NCBI GenBank assembly: GCA_012519705.1 | Contig: JAAYPR010000046.1 | Coordinates: 1 to 55,632, forward strand | Source: Campylobacteraceae bacterium | GTDB lineage: Bacteria; Campylobacterota; Campylobacteria; Campylobacterales; Campylobacteraceae | Reading direction: 5' to 3' | DNA length: 55,632 nt | Part shown: piece after piece, positions 45,263-55,003 of the stretch | Layout: every line of letters begins with the position of its first letter | Position numbering within the stretch: the stretch's first letter is position 1 | The notes under the pieces: generated by a model | Seen by the model: only the letters and a program-made list of their open reading frames with translations | Databases searched by the model: none | What the model was told of the DNA's origin: nothing | Program-made: the position numbers and the translations under genes

Positions 45263-46108
45263 GTGAAAACTGATAACCTAAAAATAGCAGTCCTTAGCGG
45301 AAAAGGCGGAGCTGGGAAAACCCTGGTCTCTGTAAATTTAGCCGCGGTAGCTAAAAACTCTACATATATCGACTGTGACGTGGAAGAGCCAAATGGATAT
45401 CTTTTCTTTAAGCCTGAAAATGTGGTCAAGAAAGACGTCACGGTTAAAATCCCAGTAGTTGATGATGAACTTTGCAATGGATGCAGAAAATGTGTAAAAT
45501 TTTGCCGTTACAACGCTCTTGCTTATATCAAAAACAAAGTTGTTGTGTATGATCAAATTTGCCACTCATGCGGAGGATGCATGCTAGTCTGCCCACATGG
45601 TGCGATAAGTGAAAAAGATAGAACTATCGGCAAAATAGAAAGTGGAACATCAAAAGATACTCAAATTTACACCGGAGTTTTAAATATCGGCGAGGTTTCA
45701 GGAGTGCCTATCATAAAAGAGATGGTTGAGAGTAAATTTGATGGCTTAACCATCATAGACTCACCACCAGGAAGTGCTTGTATAGTGATGGAGAGCATCA
45801 AAGACGCCAATTACTGTATCTTGGTAGCTGAGCCAACTATCTTTGGGGTGCATAACTTAGAGATGATACATGAACTTGTTAAGGTTTTTGGTAAGAAATT
45901 TGGAGTTATCATAAATAAAAGCTTAGATAGCGATGAGCTAGTTGAGAGTTTTTGCAAAGAAAATGGCGTTAAAATTCTAGGCAAAATTCCTTTTGACAAA
46001 GAGCTTGGAGAGTTAAATTCAGATGCTAAAATCGCAGTTAGAGAAAGCGTTAAATACAAAGAGCTTTTTTTAAATTTGCTTGACAAAGTTTTAAAGGAGG
46101 CGTCGTGA
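45263..46108 (+). CDS. MinD/ParA-type ATPase with inserted 2x[4Fe-4S] ferredoxin domain, copy 1
   Basis: This 281-aa protein of the MinD/Mrp superfamily has the deviant Walker A LSGKGGAGKTLVS at residues 10-22. A ferredoxin insert follows (about 65-115) with two clusters (CNGCRKCVKFC and CHSCGGCMLVC). The Walker B/switch region IIDSPPGSACIV lies near 160. Such proteins sit next to NifX/ORP genes in anaerobes, where they are thought to help assemble or transfer metal clusters. The GTG start lies directly after the DUF134-NifX stop. Its stop overlaps the next gene (GTGA). Confidence 0.88.
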   Translation: MKTDNLKIAVLSGKGGAGKTLVSVNLAAVAKNSTYIDCDVEEPNGYLFFKPENVVKKDVTVKIPVVDDELCNGCRKCVKFCRYNALAYIKNKVVVYDQICHSCGGCMLVCPHGAISEKDRTIGKIESGTSKDTQIYTGVLNIGEVSGVPIIKEMVESKFDGLTIIDSPPGSACIVMESIKDANYCILVAEPTIFGVHNLEMIHELVKVFGKKFGVIINKSLDSDELVESFCKENGVKILGKIPFDKELGELNSDAKIAVRESVKYKELFLNLLDKVLKEAS

Positions 46109-46980
46109 AACAGCTACTTATTTTAAGCGGAAAAGGCGGAACTGGAAAAACCACTGTCGCAAGTGCCTTTATAAAGTTATCAAACGCTAAGGCTTACGCT
46201 GACTGCGATATCGATGCCCCAAATTTGCACCTTATAAGTGGCGATGAGCTTGGAAAGCCTGCAAAGTCAGAGTTTTACGGACTAGATAAAGCTTATATCG
46301 ACCAAGAGAAGTGTATAGAGTGTGATAAATGCTTTAAATACTGCCGTTTTGATGCGATCTTGAAAGATGATGGCTACAGCGTAGATGCTTATGCATGTGA
46401 GGGGTGCGGGGTTTGTGAGTATGTCTGCCCAATGGGTGCTATTTCTATGAAGCCGTATGTTGATGGAGACTTGATGCTTTATAGTGGCGGTGGCAAGGCG
46501 TTTTCTACTGCTAAGCTTAAGATGGGAAGCGGAACTTCTGGGCTTTTGGTTAGCGAGGTTAAAAAAGAGCTAAAAGTTAATGCCCCAAGTGACGCTGATA
46601 TCGCTATAATTGACGGCTCACCTGGGATTGGATGTCCGGTAATCGCCTCGATAAGTGGGGTAGATATGGTTTTAATCGTCGCAGAACCGTCAATCTCAGG
46701 CATTAGCGATATGGAGCGAATCGTTAAAACCGCAAAAAGATTTGGAGTAAAAATAGCAGTTTGTATAAATAAATTTGATACAAATCTTAAGAACACAGAA
46801 AAAATAAAAGAGTTTTGCAAAGAAAACGAGTTAAGTTTAACTGGGGAAATTCCTTTTGATAAAGAGGCTGTAAAGATGGTAAATTTAGGTAAATCTATCG
46901 TTGATACAGAAACTTTATCAGGAAATGCAGTTAAAAAAGTATATGAAAAAACACTGAATTTATTAAATAAAGGAGAATAG
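46105..46980 (+). CDS. MinD/ParA-type ATPase with inserted 2x[4Fe-4S] ferredoxin domain, copy 2
   Basis: This 291-aa paralogue of the preceding protein has Walker A LSGKGGTGKTTVA near residues 7-17 and ferredoxin clusters CIECDKCFKYC and CEGCGVCEYVC (about 70-115). The switch region AIIDGSPGIGCPV lies near 170. The two ATPases probably form a heterodimer, as in ORP complexes of Desulfovibrio (recalled from the family, not proven here). The GTG at 46105 overlaps the stop of copy 1 by four bases. The next gene starts two bases after its stop. Confidence 0.88.
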   Translation: MKQLLILSGKGGTGKTTVASAFIKLSNAKAYADCDIDAPNLHLISGDELGKPAKSEFYGLDKAYIDQEKCIECDKCFKYCRFDAILKDDGYSVDAYACEGCGVCEYVCPMGAISMKPYVDGDLMLYSGGGKAFSTAKLKMGSGTSGLLVSEVKKELKVNAPSDADIAIIDGSPGIGCPVIASISGVDMVLIVAEPSISGISDMERIVKTAKRFGVKIAVCINKFDTNLKNTEKIKEFCKENELSLTGEIPFDKEAVKMVNLGKSIVDTETLSGNAVKKVYEKTLNLLNKGE

Positions 46981-46982
46981 AG

Positions 46983-47336
46983 ATGAAAAAAGTTGCAGTT
47001 GCAAGTAATGACGGCGTGGTAGCAGGACATTTTGGTCACTGTAAGGAGTTTATAGTTTTTGAAACAAAAGATGGCAAGATAATTGGAAATGAAACCGTTC
47101 CAAGTCCTGGACATAAACCTGGACTTCTACCAAATTTCTTAGGCGACAAAGGCGTGAATGTCATCATAAGTGGCGGAATGGGTCAAGGTGCGGTTAATAT
47201 ATTTAATGAGAGAAATATAGAAGTTATCGTTGGAGCTTCGGGCGACGCTAAAGAAGCAGTTGAAAACTATCTTAACGGCTCTTTAAAGTCAACTGGTTCG
47301 ATTTGCGAAGAGCATGAGCGTGGATGTAATCACTAA
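46983..47336 (+). CDS. NifX/ORP-like (dinitrogenase iron-molybdenum cofactor family) protein
   Basis: This 117-aa one-domain protein of the NifX/NifB-C/ORP fold begins MKKVAVASNDG. Its central part is GHFGHCKEFIVFE, GHKPGLLPNFLGDKGVN and ISGGMGQGAVNIFNE. Residues able to bind a cluster include His and Cys in GHFGHC and a C-terminal CEEHERGCNH. In Desulfovibrio the homologous orange protein carries a Mo-Cu cluster; whether this one binds metal is unknown. It is the last gene of the operon and is followed by a strong terminator. Confidence 0.85.
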   Translation: MKKVAVASNDGVVAGHFGHCKEFIVFETKDGKIIGNETVPSPGHKPGLLPNFLGDKGVNVIISGGMGQGAVNIFNERNIEVIVGASGDAKEAVENYLNGSLKSTGSICEEHERGCNH

Positions 47337-47340
47337 ATTT

Positions 47341-47363
47341 AAAGGGGCTTTTGCCCCTTTTTT
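47341..47363 (+). terminator. Intrinsic terminator of the NifX operon
   Basis: AAAGGGGC / GCCCCTTT is a perfect 8-bp stem with a TTTT loop, followed by more T. It lies five bases after the stop of the last operon gene and abuts the stop of the convergent gene. Confidence 0.85.
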
Positions 47364-47664
47364 ATGATTTTAACATTAAAATTGCTATTTCAAGCATTTT
47401 TATAGCTGTATCTTGGCTATCTAAAATTGTGTTATAAATAGCGTCTTCGCTTAGAACCCCTCTATTTAATTTCTCTGGAATTTCACCCTTTTCATCAGCA
47501 GATAAATCCTTATCTCTTTGTTCGCTGTAATAATACTCTATCAAGCTTTGATATTTAGGAATTAATTCTTTTATCTCATTAAGTGCTTTATTGAGCTCTT
47601 GTAAGTTCTCACCATAAGTATTTAGAATATTTTCAAATTTAGTTATATGGCTAAAATCTTTCAT
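47362..47664 (-). CDS. DUF4298-like small protein
   Basis: This protein of about 100 aa starts MKDFSHITKFENILNTYGEN. The ATG at 47664 has AAAAGG at good spacing, while an upstream start at 47712 would overlap the previous gene without a ribosome-binding site. The helical heptad-rich body (EIKELIPKYQSLIEYYYSEQ) and the tail ILDSQDTAIKMLEIAI fit the DUF4298 family as I remember it. Function unknown. It lies 11 bases downstream of the CoA-binding protein gene and is the last of this operon. Its stop abuts the terminator of the convergent operon. Confidence 0.7.
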   Translation of the reverse strand: MKDFSHITKFENILNTYGENLQELNKALNEIKELIPKYQSLIEYYYSEQRDKDLSADEKGEIPEKLNRGVLSEDAIYNTILDSQDTAIKMLEIAILMLKS

Positions 47665-47675
47665 ATTTTGCCTTT

Positions 47676-48068
47676 TTATAATCCCTCTCTCATCGCTTCT
47701 TGCATAACACACTTATCTTGCACGAAATTTATGCCGTTTTTTAAAGCTATCTCTTTTACTTCGTCGTTTGTTATGCCAAGTTGAAGCCAAAAAGTTTTAA
47801 CATTTTTTGCTATAACTTCATCTATGATAACGCTAGCAAACTCGCCTTTTCTAAACATCACAACCATGTCTATCGGAGCGTCTATTTCGCTTAAGCTTCT
47901 ATATACTTTTTCGCCTAAAATCTCATCAAATTTAGGATAAATCGGATAAATCTTATACCCCATTTCCTGCATATATCTGCTTACATAGTTACTTGGTTTT
48001 TCTACGTCAGGACTAAGACCAACGACCGCCACAGTTTTTGTAGTTTGTAGAATTTCTTTAATTGTCAC
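47676..48068 (-). CDS. CoA-binding domain protein (YccU-like)
   Basis: This 130-aa Rossmann-fold protein has the CoA-binding motif VAVVGLSPDVEKPSNYVSRYM near residue 14, then MGYKIYPIYP and MVVMFRKGE near 75. It belongs to a family of small cytoplasmic proteins related to the N-terminal domain of succinyl-CoA synthetase alpha. Its exact role is unknown. It lies 10 bases downstream of the YbaK-like gene in the same operon. Confidence 0.85.
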   Translation of the reverse strand: MTIKEILQTTKTVAVVGLSPDVEKPSNYVSRYMQEMGYKIYPIYPKFDEILGEKVYRSLSEIDAPIDMVVMFRKGEFASVIIDEVIAKNVKTFWLQLGITNDEVKEIALKNGINFVQDKCVMQEAMREGL

Positions 48069-48078
48069 TATTTTTCCT

Positions 48079-48564
48079 TTAACTGATCTCTTTTATAAAA
48101 ACACTATTTCCATGCTCTTTAATAAGCTTAATTAAATCTTTTGTACTCATCCAAACAGTTGCTGTGTTATCGTTTGGATGAATTCCTATAAGCCCATATA
48201 AAAACTCAGAGTCTAGATAAAACTCTACTTTACGGCTCTCATCATTTAGAAGTCCAAGCGGTGTGACTGAACCTTTTGTAAGTTTTAAAATTTCAAACAA
48301 ATCACTCTCTGGGGCAAAAGAGAGATTGTTCGTGCCAAGTTCTTTTTTAAACTCTTTTAAATTTGCTCTTTTTGCACCCTTTATAGTCATAAGATAATAC
48401 TTCTCTTTTTTACTATCTTTTAAAAATAGGTTTTTTGATTTTCTATCAGGGTATGGCAGGTTAAGTTTAAAAGACTCATCTATACTAAAAACTGCCTTGT
48501 GTTCCGTAACTTCAAACTCAATATTTTTCTCTTTTAAAAATTTATAAATATCTTGCTTTTTCAT
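48079..48564 (-). CDS. YbaK/ProX-type aminoacyl-tRNA deacylase
   Basis: This 161-aa protein has the YbaK/prolyl-tRNA-editing fold. Visible features are [14 protein letters not shown] near residue 16, [16 protein letters not shown] with the conserved Lys, and [11 protein letters not shown] near 105. Members hydrolyse mischarged tRNA-Pro and related species. The ATG at 48564 forms an ATGA overlap with the stop of trmA. A start further upstream would run through the end of trmA. The C-terminus with [15 protein letters not shown] is family-typical. Confidence 0.88.
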   Translation of the reverse strand: MKKQDIYKFLKEKNIEFEVTEHKAVFSIDESFKLNLPYPDRKSKNLFLKDSKKEKYYLMTIKGAKRANLKEFKKELGTNNLSFAPESDLFEILKLTKGSVTPLGLLNDESRKVEFYLDSEFLYGLIGIHPNDNTATVWMSTKDLIKLIKEHGNSVFIKEIS

Positions 48565-49679
48565 TTTATTTTTTCTAGCATCGCCCCACACTCAATGTGT
48601 TTTGTATGAACAAATTGATCAAATATAGCAAATTTTGTAACCCTGTGAGTAAGTGAGAGCTCTTTTAAATTCTCATATAGAGTATCGGGATTACACGAAA
48701 TATAGATGATATTTTCATAATTTTTTATAAAGCTTAAAACACTCTTATCAAGTCCAGCACGAGGTGGATCAACTAAGATATGGCTAAATTCATACTCACT
48801 TAAACTCACGCCTTCAAGTCTGTTAAACTGCTCCCCATCAAACGCTCTCATTAACTCTTCGCTACTCATTCTAAGGAAATTTATATTTTTAGCGTCATTT
48901 AAACCAGCGTTTAAATTTGCGTTTTTAATAGAGCTTTTACTTATCTCATTTGCCAAAACTTTTCTAAATTTAAAGCTTAGCGGAATAGTAAAATTCCCAT
49001 GTCCGCAGTACATCTCAAGTAAATCTTTAGTATCACTCAAATTTGAGATAACCCAGCTGATCATAGCCTCGTTTATAGTTTTATTTGGCTGGATAAATGC
49101 GGTGCTGTCAAATTTATAGTTGTAAGTTTTTGAGCCTATTTCTAGGGTGTCGTTTAAAGTCTCACTTCCAAAAACAAGCTTTTTACCCCTACTTCTAGCT
49201 ATCAAATTTACACCCAAACTCTTACTTAAATTTGCAAGCTCATCTTTTATTAAATTTATATCTTTATGATAAAGAAGTATGACTAAAACCCCGCTACTTG
49301 TGGCGATAAACTCTACCCCAAAAACTTTTGGTTTTAGCTCTTTTGAACTCTCCAAACTACGAAGCAACAAAGGCATTAAATTCGCTATCTTTTCATCTAC
49401 TTTTGGGCACTCTTCTATTTTTAAGTGCTTTGTTTTAGTCCCATTCATCGTATAAAAAAGCTTCTCGCCCTCGTGATATAGCCCAAACTCAGCTCTGATT
49501 CTATAATGCTTTATAGGAGACTCAAAAACCTCAAATTCTCCGCCATAAAACTCACTAAATTTGGAAGCTATAAACTCCTTTTTAGCTAGAATTTGCTCCT
49601 CATAAGGAAGCTCTAAAACACAGCTTCCACACTCGCCTAAATGTTTACAAAACTTCAAATTCACCCTACTCTTTTTCAT
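48561..49679 (-). CDS. trmA: tRNA (uracil-5-)-methyltransferase TrmA
   Basis: TrmA methylates U54 of tRNA (ribothymidine). The protein is about 372 aa. It has an N-terminal Cys-rich start ([11 protein letters not shown]), the SAM site [19 protein letters not shown] near 215 and VDPPRAGLD near 295. The catalytic Cys lies in [14 protein letters not shown] near 330. The ATG at 49679 overlaps the SDR gene stop (ATGA). A longer in-frame start would lie within the SDR gene. TrmA is preferred over RlmC/D by length and lack of TRAM domain. Confidence 0.9.
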   Translation of the reverse strand: MKKSRVNLKFCKHLGECGSCVLELPYEEQILAKKEFIASKFSEFYGGEFEVFESPIKHYRIRAEFGLYHEGEKLFYTMNGTKTKHLKIEECPKVDEKIANLMPLLLRSLESSKELKPKVFGVEFIATSSGVLVILLYHKDINLIKDELANLSKSLGVNLIARSRGKKLVFGSETLNDTLEIGSKTYNYKFDSTAFIQPNKTINEAMISWVISNLSDTKDLLEMYCGHGNFTIPLSFKFRKVLANEISKSSIKNANLNAGLNDAKNINFLRMSSEELMRAFDGEQFNRLEGVSLSEYEFSHILVDPPRAGLDKSVLSFIKNYENIIYISCNPDTLYENLKELSLTHRVTKFAIFDQFVHTKHIECGAMLEKIK

Positions 49680-50422
49680 TCTTTTTCGTGGAAAAACCCA
49701 GCCCAAGTTTGAGTTATCGCCATAACTTCAAGGGTGTTAATGTTAATGTTTTGTGGAAGTTTTGAAAGGTCATAAACTATCCTTGCGATATCTTTGGCTG
49801 TAACATACTCTGTATTTTCATATGGTGCTTCTGCCCTCTTGGCGTCGCCTTTAAACCTAACTAAACTAAACTCAGTTTTGCAAAGCCCTGGCTCGATATT
49901 TGTCACTCTTATGCCAGTTCCTCTTAAATCATTTCTTAAATTTAAACTAAACTGCCTAACAAACGCTTTCGTTCCACCATAAACATTTCCTCCAGCATAA
50001 GGCCAAGTGCCCGCAACTGAGCCGATATTTACTATGTATCCACCTTTTTTAATGTTTGGTAAAACCGCCTTTGTAACGTAGATAAAACCTTTGATATTTG
50101 TATCTATCATAGTTTCTAAATCATCTAGTGGCATGTCTTTGAATTTCTCCTGCCCCAAAGCAAGACCAGCGTTATTTACAAAAATATCGATGTTTTTAAA
50201 CTCATCTGGCAAGCTTTCAACCGCTTTAAAGATAGCGTCTTTATCTCTAACATCCACTGGGATTTGATGAACTTTAACGCCATTTAGCTCATTTGCTAAG
50301 CTCTCAAGTCTTTCTTTTCTTCTGCCTAAAATGACTAAATTATACCCATCACTAGCAAATTTCTTAGCGATTTCCCAGCCAAAGCCAGAAGTTGCCCCTG
50401 TTATAAAAATAGTTTTATTCAT
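49676..50422 (-). CDS. Short-chain dehydrogenase/reductase (YdfG-like)
   Basis: This 248-aa NAD(P)-dependent oxidoreductase has the cofactor motif [16 protein letters not shown] near residue 6, the NNAGLALG motif near 85, the catalytic Ser in [14 protein letters not shown] near 135 and YGGTKAF (Tyr and Lys, YxxxK) near 150. The [11 protein letters not shown] segment with Arg residues suggests NADP. It resembles E. coli YdfG (serine/3-hydroxy acid dehydrogenase). The start overlaps the ankyrin gene stop by 8 bp. Confidence 0.88.
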   Translation of the reverse strand: MNKTIFITGATSGFGWEIAKKFASDGYNLVILGRRKERLESLANELNGVKVHQIPVDVRDKDAIFKAVESLPDEFKNIDIFVNNAGLALGQEKFKDMPLDDLETMIDTNIKGFIYVTKAVLPNIKKGGYIVNIGSVAGTWPYAGGNVYGGTKAFVRQFSLNLRNDLRGTGIRVTNIEPGLCKTEFSLVRFKGDAKRAEAPYENTEYVTAKDIARIVYDLSKLPQNININTLEVMAITQTWAGFFHEKE

Positions 50423-51638
50423 ATTGCTCCTTTGTAAAATCTTGCTCTTTTAGCCCAAGGCTATGAAAATACTCAAGCACTTTTTTATCTTCGTTTAAGG
50501 CTGCCCAGTCAGCTAAGTTAAAGCCCATATCATCGACTTCATCTATCCTAGCACCGTTTTTTATCAAAGTTTTTATAATGCTTAAATTTGAGTACTTCGC
50601 AGCGTGCATTAAAACACTTTTTGAAGTGTGATTTAACCCACAAAGGCTAAAAGGCAAGTACGCACTAGATACCGATGAGATGGTGATTTTCTCCATACTT
50701 GAGATTATTTTTGCATTTACATCAGCACCGTTTTCTATGAGCAAATTTACTAAGTTTTCATCTCTAAACTCCACCGCATAAAAAAGAGCTGTTTTGCCAA
50801 AGCTGTTTTTATAGTTTACATCCGCACCTTTTGATAAAAGATACTTAAACATAGCTAAATTTTTCAAAGAGTAAAGTAGCACACTCTCATGTCCTGAGTT
50901 TAAATTCGCCCCCCACGTCACTAAAGCATCTAAAAAATCTATCTCTTTGTTTAGTAAAATTGCAGTTTTTAAAGCCCTTGTTAACTCAGCTTCATTTGGT
51001 CTTTTTTCATAGAGATAGCCGATGAGTAGGTTTGTGTCAAACTTAACATTTAGCATATTTCGATCAAGCTCGCTTATATTAAATCTATTTTTATGCTCCC
51101 CAACTGCTACGTTTAAAAACTCATTTGCAACTCTGTTTGCATAAAATATCGCACTTGCCTCGTCGTATCCAAACTGCAAAATATAAAAGTCCACAAGCAT
51201 CGGAACTACAACTTGATAGTGTGAGTTAAACTCTTCAAATTTTAGGTAATTATCAAGGCTTTGTAACGCCCAGACTTGAAAATACTCTCTATTTTTGTTC
51301 ACTTTTGCGTCACTTGCCGCTTGACCATCCAAAGTCTTTTTATAAATTTCAGGAGCATAGAGAGCTTTTAAAAGTAAAAACTTAAACTCTCTTTTGTAAG
51401 TTATCGCACTATTTCCATCGCAGTCGATGTTAACTCCGCGAATTTTTAGTGAGATATCATAAAGAGGTTTTAAAAAAGAATTCTCACAGCTAAAATCATC
51501 GCTTGTCAGCTCTAAATACTTCTCTTGGCTGATAGTGCCTGAAAAGATGGAGTTTGCATCAGTTTTAAGAGTCTGGCAAAGCGAGTTTGCATTCGAGAAA
51601 GAGATTAAAAATAGTATTGTTATTATTACCCTAAACAT
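50415..51638 (-). CDS. Exported ankyrin-repeat protein
   Basis: This 407-aa protein has a signal peptide (MFRVIITILFLISFSNANS), so the mature protein is likely periplasmic. The N-terminal half has no recognised domain. The C-terminal half (about 230-400) carries ankyrin repeats with characteristic turns (SKGADVNYKNSFGKTALFYA, NLLIENGADVNAK, TLIKNGARIDEVDD). Ankyrin proteins mediate protein-protein binding; the partner is unknown. It opens an operon with the SDR, trmA, YbaK-like and CoA-binding genes and has a stretch of almost 700 non-coding bases upstream. Confidence 0.85.
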   Translation of the reverse strand: MFRVIITILFLISFSNANSLCQTLKTDANSIFSGTISQEKYLELTSDDFSCENSFLKPLYDISLKIRGVNIDCDGNSAITYKREFKFLLLKALYAPEIYKKTLDGQAASDAKVNKNREYFQVWALQSLDNYLKFEEFNSHYQVVVPMLVDFYILQFGYDEASAIFYANRVANEFLNVAVGEHKNRFNISELDRNMLNVKFDTNLLIGYLYEKRPNEAELTRALKTAILLNKEIDFLDALVTWGANLNSGHESVLLYSLKNLAMFKYLLSKGADVNYKNSFGKTALFYAVEFRDENLVNLLIENGADVNAKIISSMEKITISSVSSAYLPFSLCGLNHTSKSVLMHAAKYSNLSIIKTLIKNGARIDEVDDMGFNLADWAALNEDKKVLEYFHSLGLKEQDFTKEQYE

Positions 51639-51820
51639 TTAAAAATCCTTTGGCTGACATTTTAGCATAAAAAAGGGAGTTTGGCAGTGAAATTTGGGTG
51701 ATTTTTTAAATTTGCAAAACTTTAAGGGGTGGAATTTAAAAATTTTTATTAATATTGTAAAAAAGCTTATATTTTATATGAAAAACACTCAACTCCTATA
51801 AACACTACATCTACTAACCT
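51639..51820. other. Non-coding AT-rich spacer upstream of the ankyrin gene
   Basis: No gene, RNA or strong hairpin was recognised. It must hold the promoter of the ankyrin-gene operon, but no clear element was identified. Repeat units start at its right end. Confidence 0.4.
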
Positions 51821-51980
51821 CGTCATTGCGAGACGGACGAAGTCCGGCGTGGCAATCTAGCTCTTAAACTTCAAAATAAGTTTTAAAAACAAATTTAAAG
51901 GTTTTTCAAGTAAAAAACTTATAAATTCATTATAGTTTTCTTTATTGGATTGCTTCGTCGCTTCGCTTCTCGCAATGACG
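51821..51980. repeat. REP/MITE-like inverted-repeat unit 1
   Basis: The left arm (51821-51857) starts CGTCATTGCGAG and ends GGCGTGGCAATC. It contains a mini-hairpin CGGAC-GAA-GTCCG (51834-51846). The right arm (51947-51980) starts GGATTGC and ends CTCGCAATGACG, so the outer 12 bp are perfect inverted copies and the whole can fold into a long stem with a loop of about 90 bases. The left arm recurs at 52073. Nothing in it codes for protein. Confidence 0.85.
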
Positions 51981-52072
51981 ACTCTAGAAGATTAGGCTGT
52001 TTTTAGGTGGAAAATTTTATATTTTTGTATAAAAAAATTCTTAACCTTTACAAACAATATATCTACTAATCT

Positions 52073-52278
52073 CGTCATTGCGAGACGGACGAAGTCCGGC
52101 GTGGCAATCCATTTGGATAAATTTTAAGTTAAATTTATTGATTTTTCTTTTGTAAATTTATAGTTAGAATTTATTTAAGTAAAAATCTTATAAATTTTTA
52201 AAGTTATTATTTGATGGATTTTACTTCGCTACGCTCATAACTGCCGAGACACTTCGTTGCTTCGCTCCTCGCAATGAC
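52073..52278. repeat. REP/MITE-like inverted-repeat unit 2
   Basis: The left arm (52073-52110) repeats the 37-bp left arm of unit 1 exactly and extends one base. The right arm ends CTCGCAATGAC (to 52278) but carries extra sequence between about 52220 and 52251. The flanks resemble those of unit 1 (for example an ATCTACTAA-type run before the arm and a CTTATAAATT-type run in the loop), so the two units look like an old tandem duplication 252 bases apart. Confidence 0.8.
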
Positions 52279-52281
52279 TAC

Positions 52282-52315
52282 CCTATGGGATTTTTACTAT
52301 TTTTTATCCCATAGG
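52282..52315. terminator. Stem-loop downstream of acnB
   Basis: CCTATGGGAT (52282-52291) and ATCCCATAGG (52306-52315) form a perfect 10-bp inverted repeat about 18 bases past the acnB stop. No T run follows on the minus strand, so terminator function is uncertain. Confidence 0.45.
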
Positions 52316-52333
52316 TAACTAATTACTTTAAAA

Positions 52334-54937
52334 CTACAACTTAAACTCACTAATTTCGTTGAAATTTAGATACTGATAAATTTCACTCTCTTTTCCAGCA
52401 AGTTTTTTAGGAACTATTTCCATATATTCCTCCACAGTTGGCAGACGTCCTAGCATCGCACAAACCGCCGCTAACTCTGCACTTCCTAAGTAAACCTGAG
52501 CTCCAAGCCCCATTCTATTATCAAAGTTTCTAGTTGAAGTTGAGAAAACTATAGCATTATCAGCAACTCTTGCTTGGTTACCCATACAAAGCGAACATCC
52601 TGGAACTTCCGTTCTAGCCCCAGCTGCTGCGTAGTATGAGTAGTAACCCTCTTCCATAAGTTTCTTTTCATCCATTTTTGTTGGTGGCACAACCCAAAGT
52701 CTAGTTGGAATTTGCCCTTCGCCTTTTAGCACTTCGCCTAAAGCTCTATAATGCCCGATATTTGTCATACAACTTCCTACAAATACCTCGTCAATTTTCT
52801 TAGGGCGTTTTTCATCCGCTAAAATTTCGCTCAAAGTCGCCACGTCATCTGGGTCGTTTGGACATGCTAAAATTGGCTCTTTTATCTCATCCATATCTAT
52901 CTCTATCACACACTCATACTCTGCGTTTTCATCAGCTCTTAAAAGAGTTGGGTTTTCAAGCCATTTTTCCATCTTCTCTTTTCTTCTTAGGATGGTCGCT
53001 TTGCTCTCGTATCCAGCGTCTGCCATAGCTTGAAGCAAGACAATATTTGACTTAATATACTCTATAACTGGCTCTTTATCTAAATTTACCACACACGCTG
53101 CCGCACTTCTCTCAGCACTTGCGTCACTTAGTTCAAATGCTTGTTCTACTTTTAAGTTCTCTAACCCTTCTATCTCTATAACTTTACCAGCGAAAATGTT
53201 CTTTTTATTTTGTTTTTCAACTGTTAAAAGCCCTTGTTTTATCGCATAGTATGGTATTGCATTTACTAAATCTCTTAGAGTTATTCCAGCTTGAAGTTTT
53301 CCTTTAAATTTAACTAGCACAGACTCAGGCATATTTAGTGGCATCGCTCCAGTTACTGCTGCAAATGCTACCAAACCACTTCCAGCTGGGAAGCTTATGC
53401 CGATTGGAAATCTTGTGTGTGAGTCTGCTCCAGTCCCAACTGTGTCAGGCAGAACCATTCTATTTAGCCATGAGTGGATGACACCGTCCCCTGGTTTTAG
53501 CGAAACCCCGCCTCTATCACTCATAAACTTAGGCAGAGTTTTATGTGTTATCGCATCACTTGGCTTTGGATAAGCTGCTGTGTGGCAAAAGCTTTGAATC
53601 ACAAAGTCCGCACCAAACCCAAGGCTAGCAAGTTCTTTTATCTCATCTCTTGTCATTGGTCCTGTTGTGTCTTGTGAGCCAACTGTTAGCGTTATAGGCT
53701 CTACATACATCCCAGCTCTAACGCCTTCTACCCCGCACGCTCTTCCTACCATCTTTTGAGCTAGGGTATAGCCTTTACTCTCATCGCTTTGTGGTTGAGC
53801 TGGTTTTATGAAGATATCTTCGCTCTCAAGTCCTAAAAACTCTCTTGATTTATAGCAGAGTGATTTGCCGATGATTAGCGGAATTCTCCCCCCTGCTCTA
53901 ACTTCGTCAAAAATTGTATTTGGTATAAGTTCAAACGTGCTTACAATAGAGCCATTTTTTAAAATCTCACCTTTATATGGATAAATTTCTATTGTCTCGC
54001 CCATTTCTAAGTTTGAAACATCAGCGATGATTGGCAAAGCCCCACTATCTTCAGCAGTGTTAAAGAAAATCGGTGCGATAGTTGAGCCAATTACTATGCC
54101 TCCTGTTTTTTTATTTGGCACGCCGTCAATTTCTTCGCCGATATGCCACTGAACTGAGTTTATGCCACTTTTTCTACTGCTGCCAGTTCCTACAACGTCC
54201 CCTACATAAGCAACGTTTTTACCGCTTTTTTTAAGCTCTTTGATTTTTTCAATGCTACCTGGTTGTCTTCTAACAAGCATCGCATTTGCGTGAAGTGGAA
54301 TGTCTGAACGGCTAAATGCCTCGCTTGCAGGGCTTAAGTCATCGGTATTTGTTTCACCCGCAACTTTAAAAACAATAGCTTCTATTTTTTCTGGGATAGG
54401 AGCCTTGTTTAAAAACCACTCTGCTTTTGCCCAGCTCTCAATCACGTTTTTTGCGTTTTCGTTGCCTTCTTTGGCTAAATTTGCAACATCGTTGAAATAA
54501 TCATGAACAAAGATTATCTCTTTTAACGCCTCCGTAGCAGCTTTTGCAATGCCACCGTCGCTGTTTTTTAAACAGGCGATTAAAACTATGACGTTGTATC
54601 CGCCAAGCATGGTTTTTAGCATATTTATAGCGTCATTTTTATTTATACCATCAATTTCTAAGCCGTGATTTAAAATTTCATTTAAAAACTCAGCTTTTAC
54701 CTTTGCCGCATCATCAACGCCTGGGTTAACTCTGTTTTTAAGAAGTTCTATAAGTTTCTCTTGGTTTGCGTCATCACCTTTTGAGAAAAGTTTTTTAAAA
54801 AACCCACCCTTGTCTTCATCTTTGTTTTTTAAAAGCTCTATCAACTCCGCTGTTTGCTCAGCGTTAAGCGGAAGTGGTGGGATGCCTAAATTTGCTCTTT
54901 CACTTTTGTGATTTTCATATCTGGTTAAAAAATCCAT
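52334..54937 (-). CDS. acnB: Aconitate hydratase B / 2-methylisocitrate dehydratase
   Basis: AcnB is a citric-acid-cycle enzyme (867 aa) with a [4Fe-4S] cluster, interconverting citrate and isocitrate. The N-terminal HEAT-like domain and the swivel domain precede the catalytic domains, the arrangement typical of type B aconitase. Cluster-ligand motifs are [21 protein letters not shown] and [10 protein letters not shown]. The length is normal for AcnB. It has its own TACAAT -10-like element upstream. AcnB is the only aconitase type I would expect in Campylobacter. Confidence 0.97.
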   Translation of the reverse strand: MDFLTRYENHKSERANLGIPPLPLNAEQTAELIELLKNKDEDKGGFFKKLFSKGDDANQEKLIELLKNRVNPGVDDAAKVKAEFLNEILNHGLEIDGINKNDAINMLKTMLGGYNVIVLIACLKNSDGGIAKAATEALKEIIFVHDYFNDVANLAKEGNENAKNVIESWAKAEWFLNKAPIPEKIEAIVFKVAGETNTDDLSPASEAFSRSDIPLHANAMLVRRQPGSIEKIKELKKSGKNVAYVGDVVGTGSSRKSGINSVQWHIGEEIDGVPNKKTGGIVIGSTIAPIFFNTAEDSGALPIIADVSNLEMGETIEIYPYKGEILKNGSIVSTFELIPNTIFDEVRAGGRIPLIIGKSLCYKSREFLGLESEDIFIKPAQPQSDESKGYTLAQKMVGRACGVEGVRAGMYVEPITLTVGSQDTTGPMTRDEIKELASLGFGADFVIQSFCHTAAYPKPSDAITHKTLPKFMSDRGGVSLKPGDGVIHSWLNRMVLPDTVGTGADSHTRFPIGISFPAGSGLVAFAAVTGAMPLNMPESVLVKFKGKLQAGITLRDLVNAIPYYAIKQGLLTVEKQNKKNIFAGKVIEIEGLENLKVEQAFELSDASAERSAAACVVNLDKEPVIEYIKSNIVLLQAMADAGYESKATILRRKEKMEKWLENPTLLRADENAEYECVIEIDMDEIKEPILACPNDPDDVATLSEILADEKRPKKIDEVFVGSCMTNIGHYRALGEVLKGEGQIPTRLWVVPPTKMDEKKLMEEGYYSYYAAAGARTEVPGCSLCMGNQARVADNAIVFSTSTRNFDNRMGLGAQVYLGSAELAAVCAMLGRLPTVEEYMEIVPKKLAGKESEIYQYLNFNEISEFKL

Positions 54938-54968
54938 CTCTATCCTTTATAATAAGTAAATTTATGGT

Positions 54969-54974
54969 ATTGTA
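54969..54974 (-). promoter_or_regulatory. Candidate -10 box of acnB
   Basis: TACAAT on the minus strand about 32 bases before the acnB ATG, in the short divergent gap shared with ogt. Confidence 0.35.
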
Positions 54975-55003
54975 GCTAATTTTAGATTAATAAAGGAAAT
55001 TTT

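Noticed and set aside
46479-47114. Open frame of about 210 codons on the minus strand
   Set aside because: It lies antisense to the second Fd-ATPase and the NifX-like gene, both strongly supported. Its Ser/Phe/Thr-rich composition is what a shadow frame gives.
44558-47336. Nitrogen-fixation (nif) cofactor genes
   Set aside because: NifX-fold domains are present, but there is no nifH, nifD, nifK, nifE, nifN or nifB. The linked Fd-MinD ATPases fit ORP-type clusters better.
51821-52278. Possible CRISPR array
   Set aside because: Only two copies of the 37-bp repeat occur, 252 bases apart, with inverted partners and no cas genes. The spacing and symmetry do not fit an array.
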